Origin: Rhodanobacter sp. DHG33
GTDB taxonomy: Bacteria; Pseudomonadota; Gammaproteobacteria; Xanthomonadales; Rhodanobacteraceae
Direction: 5' to 3'
Assembly (NCBI RefSeq): GCF_014843005.1
Contig: NZ_JACYXM010000003.1
Location: 124,001-188,000, forward strand
DNA: 64,000 nt
The translations under genes and the position numbers were made by a program. This document shows, piece after piece, positions 1 to 8,927 of this stretch (position 1 is the stretch's first letter; each line of letters begins with the position of its first letter). The notes beneath the pieces are model-generated. The model saw only the letters and a program-made list of their open reading frames with translations, had not been told where the DNA came from and made no database searches.

Positions 1-1682
1 CCGACGTCCCATGCCACCTTGCCGTGGTCGGACAGGAAGCCGAAGCCCAACGTCAGCTGGCTGTCGGTAGCGATCTGCTGCAGTTCGGGCGTGAAAGAGA
101 ATGAAACGCGAGGCGAGGTATAGCTGAATCGGTGGCCGATATCGATGCCGAGCTTGATGTCGGTGAAAGCTGCCGGCAAAAGCGCCGAGTTCTTCAGATA
201 GTCCTGCCACTGCGCAAGGCTGCCCCGGTAGGCCACGTCGAAGAAATCGGTCATGGCCTCGAGATTGATCTGGAAATCGTGCTGTTCGCTGGCGGGCAGT
301 ATGCGCATGATGCCTACATAGCCTTCGGGCACAGGCAGCGCCAGCACCATAACCTCCGCATTGGCGAAGGACACCGGCCACGCGAACACCTGCCAGCGGC
401 GTTGCCAGCGGTCGGTGTGCGAAGCATCCAGCAAAGGCTTGCCCAGCGAAGTGGCCCTGATCTGCTCGGTGCCGATCGTGCGATGGATGAAGCCGGTCTT
501 GAGCAGCATGTCCATCAGCTTCTGGGGATCGCCGTAGAGCTGGGCAGCGGCGACATCGTCAGGCTTGCGCAGCAGGAACAGGATGTTTGCTCCGGCAAGG
601 TGCATGCTCGCAAAGCCGTTGTTGGCGAGCGGAAACTGCCTGCCTTGCCCGGACGCCGGGCTCCAAATGCCGGTGCTGCCGCGGTCGATAAGCGCCGGGG
701 TACTGCTCATGCGAACGGTGCTGTGCAACAGGCGATTGGAGCCGCTGCCGTTCGGGAACACCTTGTCCGGCTCTTTCGCCAGCAGGATCTTGAGCTGGCC
801 GTCCACATAGTCGCCCTGCAGCTTTTCGTAGCGCGCGAAGAAGTCGCCGAGACTCATGGGCAACGCAAACCGGGCCTTGAAGGTGTCGCTGTTGGTGGTG
901 TCGAACAGATCGAACTGGTAGGGGACGCGGCGATCGATCACCGCGGTGTTATCCGGTGCATCGAGCACGCCGCTGATCGGAAGCGCATAGTTGAGATTCT
1001 CGTTGGCGGACTTCATCAGCACCACGCCGATGACCTTGCCGTCCTTGTCCAGCAGCGGACCACCGCTGTTGCCGGGCGAGGCCGCCGCGGAGAAGCGCAT
1101 CCATTTCCATGCACCATCCTGCTCTTCCGGCGTGTCGGAGGTGTACAAGCCATCGCGGATCACCACCCCGGTGCCCAGCGCGTTGCCTACCGCATAGACG
1201 GCCTGGTTGAGCGCAGGCGTGCGGTCGATTTCCAGCGCGGCGTCGCCGGCCGGTTGCTGCGCCAGCGTGAACACCACGAAATCCTGCCGCAGCGAGAATT
1301 TCTCGACCTTGGCGATGGGATAGACGTGGCCCGCGCTGTCGCGCAGCTCGGGCGGACCCCACAGACTGTTCGCGCCCACCAGCAGCACATGGCCCGCCGT
1401 GACGTACTGGCCGTGGCCGATCGCAAAGGCCGTACCGATGGAGTGGTATTTGTCGGTGCGTTCTTGGTAAGGCAGCAGATCCAGCGGCAACGGCTTCTCG
1501 TAAACCGTCGGATCGTTGGCCGTCTTGGCCTGTACCACTTCAAAGGTGGCGGCCTGGATCTTCGGCAGCAGCGCGGCATCCAGGCTCTCCGCCTGCACCG
1601 TCGATACGCCCACCACCGACACCAGCGCCAGCATCCCGATCCGTCCGAGATGGCGGACCGCCCAATCGCACCAGGTACGCAT
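1..1682 (-). CDS. Secreted trypsin-like serine protease (3' end outside window)
   Basis: The frame runs leftwards off the window edge; about 560 codons are visible without a stop. The ATG at 1682 is preceded by a GAAGGAAA purine run and opens a signal peptide of about 31 residues ending in VQA, so export is likely. The triad of a chymotrypsin/DegP-like fold is visible: His98 in TAGHV, Asp134 in RQDFVVF and Ser206 in SPGNSGGP. The protease domain ends near residue 235. At least 320 further residues follow in which I recognise neither a PDZ repeat nor any other named domain, so this is not a standard DegP. It is divergent from lhr with about 160 bp between. The substrate is unknown. The protease call is firm and the role is open. 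Confidence 0.8.
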   Translation of the reverse strand, partial: MRTWCDWAVRHLGRIGMLALVSVVGVSTVQAESLDAALLPKIQAATFEVVQAKTANDPTVYEKPLPLDLLPYQERTDKYHSIGTAFAIGHGQYVTAGHVLLVGANSLWGPPELRDSAGHVYPIAKVEKFSLRQDFVVFTLAQQPAGDAALEIDRTPALNQAVYAVGNALGTGVVIRDGLYTSDTPEEQDGAWKWMRFSAAASPGNSGGPLLDKDGKVIGVVLMKSANENLNYALPISGVLDAPDNTAVIDRRVPYQFDLFDTTNSDTFKARFALPMSLGDFFARYEKLQGDYVDGQLKILLAKEPDKVFPNGSGSNRLLHSTVRMSSTPALIDRGSTGIWSPASGQGRQFPLANNGFASMHLAGANILFLLRKPDDVAAAQLYGDPQKLMDMLLKTGFIHRTIGTEQIRATSLGKPLLDASHTDRWQRRWQVFAWPVSFANAEVMVLALPVPEGYVGIMRILPASEQHDFQINLEAMTDFFDVAYRGSLAQWQDYLKNSALLPAAFTDIKLGIDIGHRFSYTSPRVSFSFTPELQQIATDSQLTLGFGFLSDHGKVAWDV

Positions 1683-1845
1683 ACGTTTCCTTCGCATGAA
1701 CGCACCGCCTGCGGACTCCCCTAGGCATCCTCACAGGCGGCGGTGATGCGCATCTTGGCACGTTGGCGCATCGGCGTGCATGGCGATTTTCGGGCAAGCC
1801 GGTGCGCGTAGAATCGGGCATTCCAGCATCAATTATCTTGCCTGC

Positions 1846-4800
1846 ATGCCCGCGGATGTTTCCCCGCTGACCGGTTTCCATTCCGCCGTCGCCACCTGGT
1901 TCGGGGGCCGCTTCGACGCGCCCACCTCGGCGCAGGCGCAGGCGTGGCCGGCGATCCGTGATGGCGGTCACGTGCTGGTGGCCGCGCCTACCGGTTCGGG
2001 CAAGACGCTCACCGCCTTCCTCGCCGCACTCGACGCATTGGTACGCGAAGGCGTGGCGAACGGCGGCACACTGCCGGACGAGACACGGGTGGTGTACGTG
2101 TCGCCGCTGAAGGCGCTTTCGAACGACATCCACGTCAACCTGGAAGAGCCGCTGGAAGGCATCCGCGGCGAACTGGAAAAACTCGACCTGCCCGAGGTGA
2201 CGATCCGCACCGCCGTGCGCACCGGCGACACGCCGCAGGTCGAGCGCGCGTGGATGCGCAAGACGCCGCCGCACATCTTGGTCACCACGCCGGAATCGCT
2301 GTACATCCTGCTCGGCTCCGCTTCCGGGCGCGAGATGCTGAAAAGCACGCGCAGCGTGATCGTGGACGAGATCCACGCCGTTGCCGGCAGCAAGCGCGGC
2401 GCGCACCTGGCGCTAACACTGGAACGGCTGGAGTCGCTGTGCCAGCGGCGCCTGCAGCGGATCGGCCTGTCGGCGACGCAGAAGCCGATCGAGGAGGTAG
2501 CGAAATTCCTGGTGGGTGCGGCTTCTGCTCCTCTCTGGGGAGAGCCCCTCCCTGAGTCCCCCGAAGGGGGGCGAAATGAAGGGCCGCACGCGCGATCCGC
2601 TGCCCTAGCATCTCCTCCTGGTGAAGCCTCCACAGATGCGCGTCCTTCACCTCCCTCCTCTCATCAGAAAGGAGAGAACGCAAGCGCGAAAAGCGACATC
2701 ACCATCATCGACACGGGCCACGTGCGGAAACGCGACCTCGCCCTCGAGCTCCCTCCGCTGCCGCTGGAAGCGGTGATGTCCAACGATGCGTGGGAGCTGG
2801 TCTACAACCGCATCGCGCAGCTGGTACAGGCGCATCGCACCACTCTGGTGTTCGTCAACACGCGGCGGCTGGCCGAGCGCGCGGCGCGACATCTTTCCGA
2901 GCGACTGGGCAAGGAAGCCGTGGCCGCGCATCACGGCAGCCTCGCCAAGGAACAGCGCCTCGACGCCGAGCAACGGCTGAAGCGCGGGGAGCTGTCGGTG
3001 CTGGTCGCCACCGCTTCGCTGGAGCTGGGCATCGACATCGGCGACGTGGATCTGGTCTGCCAGCTCGGATCGCCGCGCTCCATTGCCGCCTTTCTGCAAC
3101 GGGCGGGGCGCTCCGGCCACCACGTCGGCGGCACGCCGAAGGCACGCCTGTTTCCCACCACGCGCGACGACCTGGTGGAATGTTCTGCTCTGCTGGATGC
3201 CGTGCGCCGCGGCGAACTCGACGCGCTGGTGCAGCCGCCGCAACCGCTGGATGTGCTGGCGCAGCAGCTCGTCGCCGAAGTGGCCTGTCGCGAATGGGAC
3301 GAGGATGCGCTGTACGCGCTGGTGCGCGGCGCCCACCCCTACCGCACCCTGGCCCGCGCGGATTTCGACGCGGTGATACGCATGCTGGCCGAAGGCTTCA
3401 CCACCCGGCGCGGTGCGCGCGCCGCCTACCTGCATCGCGACGCGGTGCATCGCCAGGTGCGCGCGCGCCGTGGCGCGCGGCTGGTCGCGCTCACCTCCGG
3501 CGGCGCGATCCCCGACACCGCCGACTACCTCGTGGTGCTGGAACCGCAAGGCACCGTGATCGGTTCGGTGCACGAGGATTTCGCGGTGGAAAGCCTGGCC
3601 GGCGACATCTTCCAGCTCGGCAACACCAGCTACCGCATCCTGCGCGTGGAGCGCGACCGGCTCCGCGTGGAAGATGCGCACGGCGTGCCGCCCAGCATTC
3701 CATTCTGGCTGGGCGAGGCGCCGGGGCGCACGGATGAACTTTCGTTTGCGGTATCGCGCTTGCGCGAAGAAATCGAACTGCAACTCGACGAAGGCGGCCA
3801 GACGCAGGCGCTGGCATGGCTGCGCGACGGCCTGGGCCTGGGCGAAGCGGCTGCGCAGCAGCTGGTCGATTACTTCGCCGCGGCCAAGGCGGCATTGGGT
3901 GTGCTGCCCACGCAATCGACTTTGGTGTTCGAGCGCTTCTTCGACGAATCCGGCGGCACGCAGCTGGTGATCCACGCGCCGTTCGGCAGCCGCATCAACC
4001 GTGCGTGGGGCCTGGCCTTGCGCAAGCGTTTCTGCCGCCAGTTCAACTTCGAACTGCAGGCCGCGGCCACCGAGGACGCCATCGTGCTGTCGCTCTCCAC
4101 CAGCCACAGCTTTCCGCTGGAAGAGGTGGCGCGCTACCTGCATTCGAACAGCGCCGAGCACGTGCTGGTGCAGGCCCTGCTCGACGCGCCGCTGTTCCCT
4201 GCGCGCTGGCGCTGGAACGCGGTGACCGCGCTGGCGCTGCCGCGCTTCACCGGCGGCAAGAAGGTGCCCCCGCAGCTGCAACGCATGAAGAGCGAGGACC
4301 TGCTCGCCGCGGTATTCCCGGACCAGGTGGCCTGCCTGGAGAACATCGTCGGCGAACGGCAGATCCCCGATCACCCGCTGGTAGCGCAGACCCTGCACGA
4401 CTGCCTGCGCGAAGCGATGGACGTGGACGGCCTGCTGCACCTGTTGCGGCAACTCGAAAGCGGCGACATCCGCCTGGTGGCGCGCGACCTCGCCGCACCC
4501 AGCCCGCTCGCGGGTGCCGTGCTCAACGCCGCACCCTACGCCTTCCTCGACGATGCACCGCTGGAAGAACGCCGCACCCGTGCCGTGCGGCAAGGCGAGC
4601 CGGTGAGTGCGGGCGATCTCGGCCGGCTCGATCCCGACGCCATCGCCGCCGTTCGCGCCGAGGCTTGGCCCGAAGTGCGCAGCCCCGACGAAATGCACGA
4701 GGCGCTGGATGCGCTGGGCGGCATCACGGCGCACGAGGCGATGGCCAACGAAGGCTGGGACGACCGGCTGCATGCGCTGGCACGCGATCAACGTGCTACC

Positions 4801-6369
4801 CAGCTTGGCATCGTGTCCCAGGGTGTGTGGACCACCGCCGAAAAACTCCCGCTCTGGCAGGCTGTTCATCCGGCCGCGCCGCTGCAACCCGCCATCGCCG
4901 CGCCTGCCGAGTACGCCGCGCAAGCCTGGACGCGTGAAGACGCCCTGCGCGAACTGGTGCGCGGCCGGCTGCTCGGCCTCGGCCCGGTCACGGTGGATGT
5001 GCTGGCTACACCGCTGGGCGTGACTTCGTCCGAAGTGGAGGGTGCGTTGCTGCGGCTGCAGAGCGAAGGCTACGTAATCCAAGGCCGCTTCGATTCCGCA
5101 GTCGATGCAACGCAGTGGTGCGAGCGTCATCTCCTGGCGCGCATCCACCGGTACACGCTGGGCAGGTTGCGGCGCGAGATCGAACCGGTGAGCCGGCGTC
5201 AGTTGCTGCGCTTCCTGCTGGACTGGCAACACGCCAGTCCAGCCACGCAGCTGCGCGGCCCGGACGCGTTGCCGGCCGTGCTGGCGCAACTGGAAGGCTA
5301 CGAAGCGGCGGCCGGCGCGTGGGAAACGGAGATCCTGCCTGCACGCATCGCCGATTACTCGGCCACCTGGTTGGACGAACTTTGCCGTTCCGGCCGCACG
5401 GGGTGGAGCCGCCTGCGCTCGGGCGGCGGCAGCGGCCCGGTGCGCGCCACACCCATCGTCCTGCTTCCGCGCAGACAGATGGCCGTCTGGACGTCCATTG
5501 CACAAGAAGCGTCGCCGCAGCATGGGCTTTTGTCGTCGCGCGCACAGGCGGTGGTCGATGCGCTGCACCAGCACGGCGCACTGTTCTTCGACGAGCTGCA
5601 ATCCATCGTCCATCTGCTGCGTACCGAGCTGGAGGACGCGTTGGGCGAACTGGTCGCCGCCGGCCGCATCAGTGCAGACAGTTTCGCCGGCCTACGCGCC
5701 CTGCTTTTACCCGCGGCGAAGCGCGAGGCACCGCGGCACCGGCGCATGCGGCGGCACGTTTTCGGTGGGATCGAGGACGCCGGGCGCTGGTCGCTGATCC
5801 GTCCACCTCTTCGTGCCATCGGAGAGAGGACGTCCGCGGAAGCAGCATCCGATGTGGACGGCGACAAGAGTGATCCATCGCGCCCACCATCCCCGCAACG
5901 GAAAGAGGGCGACGGCAGCATCGAGCACGTGGCGCGTAGCCTGCTCGCCCGTTACGGCGTGGTGTTCTGGCAGCTGCTGGAGCGCGAGGCGCCATGGCTG
6001 CCTTCGTGGCGCGAACTGTTGCGCGTGTACCGAAGGCTGGAAGCGCGCGGCGAGATTCGCGGCGGCCGCTTCGTGGAAGGGCTGGTGGGCGAGCAGTTCG
6101 CGCTGCCCGAGGCGATCGCACCGCTACGCGCCATCCGCCAGCGCGCCGACGACGGCGAAATGGCCGTGGTGGGCGGCTGCGATCCGTTGAACCTCGTGGG
6201 CAGCGTGCTGGCCGGCGACAAGGTGCCCGCGGTGCCGGGTTCGCGCGTGCTGTATCGCGATGGCCTGCCGCTGGCGGCGCAGATCGCGGGCAAGTTCGTG
6301 CCGCTGGCCGAACTGTCCGCCATCGAAACGCAGGCGGCACGACAGGCGCTGCAATTGCGCGGCAGATAG
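1846..6369 (+). CDS. lhr: ATP-dependent helicase Lhr, long form
   Basis: Superfamily 2 DNA/RNA helicase of the Lhr family, associated with DNA repair. Walker [13 protein letters not shown] Walker B and a helicase C domain with QRAGRSGHH are all visible in the first 500 residues, followed by the large Lhr C-terminal region. With the ATG at 1846 the protein has 1507 residues, close to the roughly 1500 of the E. coli protein. I prefer this start over the in-frame ATG at 1780, because the family-like sequence begins here and a -10-like TAGAAT (1809-1814) lies between the two. There is no clear Shine-Dalgarno. Two low-complexity Ser/Pro/Glu-rich stretches interrupt it at about residues 228-281 and 1320-1360. 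They look like in-frame repeat insertions (listed separately) and the frame stays open through both. Confidence 0.9.
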   Translation: MPADVSPLTGFHSAVATWFGGRFDAPTSAQAQAWPAIRDGGHVLVAAPTGSGKTLTAFLAALDALVREGVANGGTLPDETRVVYVSPLKALSNDIHVNLEEPLEGIRGELEKLDLPEVTIRTAVRTGDTPQVERAWMRKTPPHILVTTPESLYILLGSASGREMLKSTRSVIVDEIHAVAGSKRGAHLALTLERLESLCQRRLQRIGLSATQKPIEEVAKFLVGAASAPLWGEPLPESPEGGRNEGPHARSAALASPPGEASTDARPSPPSSHQKGENASAKSDITIIDTGHVRKRDLALELPPLPLEAVMSNDAWELVYNRIAQLVQAHRTTLVFVNTRRLAERAARHLSERLGKEAVAAHHGSLAKEQRLDAEQRLKRGELSVLVATASLELGIDIGDVDLVCQLGSPRSIAAFLQRAGRSGHHVGGTPKARLFPTTRDDLVECSALLDAVRRGELDALVQPPQPLDVLAQQLVAEVACREWDEDALYALVRGAHPYRTLARADFDAVIRMLAEGFTTRRGARAAYLHRDAVHRQVRARRGARLVALTSGGAIPDTADYLVVLEPQGTVIGSVHEDFAVESLAGDIFQLGNTSYRILRVERDRLRVEDAHGVPPSIPFWLGEAPGRTDELSFAVSRLREEIELQLDEGGQTQALAWLRDGLGLGEAAAQQLVDYFAAAKAALGVLPTQSTLVFERFFDESGGTQLVIHAPFGSRINRAWGLALRKRFCRQFNFELQAAATEDAIVLSLSTSHSFPLEEVARYLHSNSAEHVLVQALLDAPLFPARWRWNAVTALALPRFTGGKKVPPQLQRMKSEDLLAAVFPDQVACLENIVGERQIPDHPLVAQTLHDCLREAMDVDGLLHLLRQLESGDIRLVARDLAAPSPLAGAVLNAAPYAFLDDAPLEERRTRAVRQGEPVSAGDLGRLDPDAIAAVRAEAWPEVRSPDEMHEALDALGGITAHEAMANEGWDDRLHALARDQRATQLGIVSQGVWTTAEKLPLWQAVHPAAPLQPAIAAPAEYAAQAWTREDALRELVRGRLLGLGPVTVDVLATPLGVTSSEVEGALLRLQSEGYVIQGRFDSAVDATQWCERHLLARIHRYTLGRLRREIEPVSRRQLLRFLLDWQHASPATQLRGPDALPAVLAQLEGYEAAAGAWETEILPARIADYSATWLDELCRSGRTGWSRLRSGGGSGPVRATPIVLLPRRQMAVWTSIAQEASPQHGLLSSRAQAVVDALHQHGALFFDELQSIVHLLRTELEDALGELVAAGRISADSFAGLRALLLPAAKREAPRHRRMRRHVFGGIEDAGRWSLIRPPLRAIGERTSAEAASDVDGDKSDPSRPPSPQRKEGDGSIEHVARSLLARYGVVFWQLLEREAPWLPSWRELLRVYRRLEARGEIRGGRFVEGLVGEQFALPEAIAPLRAIRQRADDGEMAVVGGCDPLNLVGSVLAGDKVPAVPGSRVLYRDGLPLAAQIAGKFVPLAELSAIETQAARQALQLRGR
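2526..2690 (+). repeat. In-frame palindrome-rich insertion inside lhr (first)
   Basis: About 160 bp with small inverted repeats such as CTCTCTGGGGAGAG, CCCCCGAAGGGGG and a CTCTC...GAGAG pair near 2660-2675. It encodes a Pro/Ser/Gly-rich linker between helicase motifs that are otherwise family-like. Composition and hairpins resemble the dispersed CTCCC...GGGAG intergenic repeats of xanthomonads. I infer an inserted repeat cassette that kept the reading frame. Confidence 0.5.
5800..5925 (+). repeat. In-frame palindrome-rich insertion inside lhr (second)
   Basis: A second low-complexity stretch in the lhr C-terminal region. CTCT/AGAG arms enclose a short loop at 5808-5827, and a related CCACCATCCCCG...GGAAAGAGGG motif closes the element near 5910. 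It translates to a Ser/Pro/Asp/Lys-rich spacer before a family-like segment resumes. Weaker inverted repeats than the first copy, so this call is less certain. Confidence 0.4.
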
Positions 6370-6399
6370 GCCTCTTCCTGTTTCTGACAGGAGGAGGCC
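6369..6399. terminator. Stem-loop between convergent lhr and GH20 gene
   Basis: Arms GGCCTCTTCCTGT (6369-6381) and ACAGGAGGAGGCC (6387-6399) pair with one mismatch around a 5-nt loop, starting on the last base of the lhr stop codon. There is no T-run, so it may act as a bidirectional roadblock or transcript-end stabiliser, not a classical intrinsic terminator. Confidence 0.5.
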
Positions 6400-6461
6400 G
6401 GAAGTGCGTGAGCACTACTGGCTGTCGCTAGACCTCCCGCGCATGCGGGAAGCGGAAAGCG

Positions 6462-8783
6462 TCAGGGCTTGCCTGCTTCCAGCGACACGTGCCCCACGCC
6501 GTACAACGGCCCGTCGACCGGCGTGGCGTAAGCCATGCACAGGCTGTGCACACCGCTTGGCGCGGAAAGCTTGGCTTCCAGCTTGAACCGACTGGGGCCG
6601 TGCGCGGGGTCGGGCAGCGGCATGCGGGCGAGCACGGCGCCATCGCAGCTGTCGGCATGCACCACCAGTTCGCCGAAGGGCGTGTCGTGCGGGCGCGCCA
6701 CCACCAGCTTCTCGTCGCCGGCAAGCGCGTAGTTGCGCACCAGGCGCACCGCATCCACGTGGATGGCAGTGACCCCGTCCATCAGCGTGGCGGGGAACAA
6801 TTGGCAGTTGTCGAAGATGTTCACCGCATACACCGGCTGCGTGCTGGTGGCATCGGGCGTGGGCTGCAGGCGCAGGCGGAAGTCGCTGCCTGCGCAATTG
6901 GCCAGCTCGGTGCCGGACAGGCTGAGCAGGGCAGCGTGATTCAGCGTGCGCATGCGCGCCGCGGCGAGTGCGTAACCATGGGCGGCGAAGCTTGCGGCGC
7001 GGACGGTGGTGGGCAACGTCACGTTGAACGGCGTGCGGTAGAGCGGCGAGGCCATCGTGGGTTCGCTGCCGTCCAGCGTGTAGTGGATCGCACCGAAGCC
7101 GGCCTGGTTCGACAGTGTCACCGTGGCGTTGCCGGTGGCCAGCGCCACGTTGCGGTCGGTGGCGATGTCCACGGCGAAGGCACTGTCGGCGACGGCGACG
7201 TGCTGCTCGCGCTGGCGTGCGAGCTCCGCCGGCAGGCGCTCGAGGAAACGGTGCCAGTCGTTGGTGGCGGCCGGCGACCACGCCACTTCGGCCAGCGCGT
7301 CCAACCGCGGGAAGGTGGTGTGCTCCACCAGCTCCATGGTCGGCAGATGCTCGGTCCACACGTTGGCCTGCACGCCCAGCACGTGCTTGGCCTGAGCCGG
7401 ACCCAGCACGTCCGGCACGGCTTGGAAGCCGTAGACGTCCTTCAGCGATTCCACGCCGAGGCGGCCGGCGAATTCGTCGGGCAGATCGCCCTGCACGTGG
7501 TCGAAGTACAAGTCGGGCGAGGGTGACATCACCACGTCGTGGCCGAGCAGCGAAGCCTTGATCGCGCCATCGATGCCGCGCCATGACATCACCGCGGCGT
7601 CGGTGGGCACGTTGTCGCCTTCGAGGATTTCGTCCCAGCCGATCAGCTTGCGGTTGTGCTTTTCGAGGTACTGGCCGATGCGTCCGATGAACCAGCCCTG
7701 CAGCGCGTCTTCGTCAGTGATGCCGAGCTGGCGCATTTTCGCCTGCACCGCCGGCGAGGCCTTCCATTGGTTCTTGATCGCCTCGTCGCCACCCACGTGG
7801 ATGTATTGCGATGGGAACAGCGCCATCACTTCGTCGAGCACGTTGTCGATGAAGGTGAAGGTGTCGTCGTTGACGTTGTACAGCCAGGGGTTCACGCCCC
7901 AGTCGACGGACACCTGCGGGCGCTGGCCGGTGACGCCGATCTGCGGATACGACGCCACCGCCGCCTGCGCATGGCCGGGCATGTCGATCTCGGGAACGAT
8001 GGTGACGTGGCGCGCGGCGGCGTAGGCGACCACGGCGCGGATCTGCTCCTGCGTGTAGAAACCGCCGTAACGCTGCGGCTCGCCGTCCCGGCCGGCATCG
8101 GGCGGCGTGCGCCATGCGCCGGTCTTGGTGAGCTCGGGGTAGCGCTTGATCTCGATGCGCCAGCCCTGGTCGTCGGTGAGGTGCCAGTGCAGCACGTCGA
8201 GCTTGAGCTGGGCCATCTGGTCGATCAGCTTCTCGACCTCGGCCACGCTCTGGAAATGGCGCGCGGAGTCCAGCATCAATCCGCGCCAGGCGAAGCGCGG
8301 CCAGTCGCGGATGGCCAGCGCGGGTACGTCCACGGGCCCTTGCTTGGCATCGGGAGCCAGCAGCTGGGCAAGCGTGATCGCGCCATGGAACAGGCCGGCA
8401 TCGTCGCGCGCCGTGACGCGAATGCCCTGCGGCGTGACGTCCAGCGCATAGCCTTCGGCCTGCGTCACGGCGACCTGCGGGTCGCGCTGCAGCACGATGG
8501 CATGTGCCGCGTTGCCGTCATCGGACAGCCGCAGGTGCAAGCCTCGCGTACGCGCCACGAGATCGATCAGGTAGGTCGCCGTCTGTTTGGTCGCGGCATC
8601 GCTGCCTGCGGCCACGATGGGCGTGTTTGCATCCACGGTGAAGCCGCCGTGCTGCAACTGCAGCTGCGCCGGCAATGGAATCAGGGAAGGTGTCGTCGTA
8701 TCGCTGGCCCATGCGGCACACATCGGCAACGCGGCAAGCGCGAGCAGCAGGCATGAACGGGACAGCAAGTGGCGGCGGATCAT
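6462..8783 (-). CDS. Glycoside hydrolase family 20 beta-N-acetylhexosaminidase
   Basis: Exo-acting hexosaminidase that removes terminal GlcNAc/GalNAc from chitobiose-like or glycan substrates. The signal peptide covers about residues 1-25 (AAWA then S), placing it in the periplasm or outside. A GH20b N-terminal domain is followed by the catalytic barrel with LHWHLTDDQGWR and the Asp-Glu pair Asp333-Glu334 in HVGGDEA. A chitobiase-like C-terminal part runs to residue 773. The ATG at 8783 is chosen because AGGAG sits 6 nt upstream; the ATG two codons earlier abuts that Shine-Dalgarno. The gene lies downstream of the TonB receptor and glucokinase genes on the same strand, but a strong terminator separates it from the receptor. 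It probably feeds sugar to the uptake system, though it may have its own promoter. Confidence 0.9.
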   Translation of the reverse strand: MIRRHLLSRSCLLLALAALPMCAAWASDTTTPSLIPLPAQLQLQHGGFTVDANTPIVAAGSDAATKQTATYLIDLVARTRGLHLRLSDDGNAAHAIVLQRDPQVAVTQAEGYALDVTPQGIRVTARDDAGLFHGAITLAQLLAPDAKQGPVDVPALAIRDWPRFAWRGLMLDSARHFQSVAEVEKLIDQMAQLKLDVLHWHLTDDQGWRIEIKRYPELTKTGAWRTPPDAGRDGEPQRYGGFYTQEQIRAVVAYAAARHVTIVPEIDMPGHAQAAVASYPQIGVTGQRPQVSVDWGVNPWLYNVNDDTFTFIDNVLDEVMALFPSQYIHVGGDEAIKNQWKASPAVQAKMRQLGITDEDALQGWFIGRIGQYLEKHNRKLIGWDEILEGDNVPTDAAVMSWRGIDGAIKASLLGHDVVMSPSPDLYFDHVQGDLPDEFAGRLGVESLKDVYGFQAVPDVLGPAQAKHVLGVQANVWTEHLPTMELVEHTTFPRLDALAEVAWSPAATNDWHRFLERLPAELARQREQHVAVADSAFAVDIATDRNVALATGNATVTLSNQAGFGAIHYTLDGSEPTMASPLYRTPFNVTLPTTVRAASFAAHGYALAAARMRTLNHAALLSLSGTELANCAGSDFRLRLQPTPDATSTQPVYAVNIFDNCQLFPATLMDGVTAIHVDAVRLVRNYALAGDEKLVVARPHDTPFGELVVHADSCDGAVLARMPLPDPAHGPSRFKLEAKLSAPSGVHSLCMAYATPVDGPLYGVGHVSLEAGKP

Positions 8784-8837
8784 CGGCATCTCCTGCGGTA
8801 GCGGCCACAGCATGCCATCGTCGCGACCTAGCCGGGC

Positions 8838-8871
8838 AAAAAGACGGGCCCGCAAAGTGAAGCCGGGCCCG
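8838..8871 (-). terminator. Intrinsic terminator downstream of the TonB receptor gene
   Basis: CGGGCCCG arms at 8864-8871 and 8845-8852 (read on the minus strand) enclose an 11-nt loop and are followed by TCTTTTT. This is a well-formed rho-independent terminator between the receptor gene and the GH20 gene. Confidence 0.75.
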
Positions 8872-8927
8872 CTCGGGGAGAGTGCGAGCCGTCCGTGGCC
8901 CGCGGGTTGTTTCAGTAAAGCGATGGA

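Noticed and set aside
2647-5613. A 988-codon open frame on the minus strand opposite lhr
   Set aside because: Ala/Arg/Gln/His-rich composition and wobble-position pattern of a shadow frame; the plus-strand helicase motifs explain the region fully.
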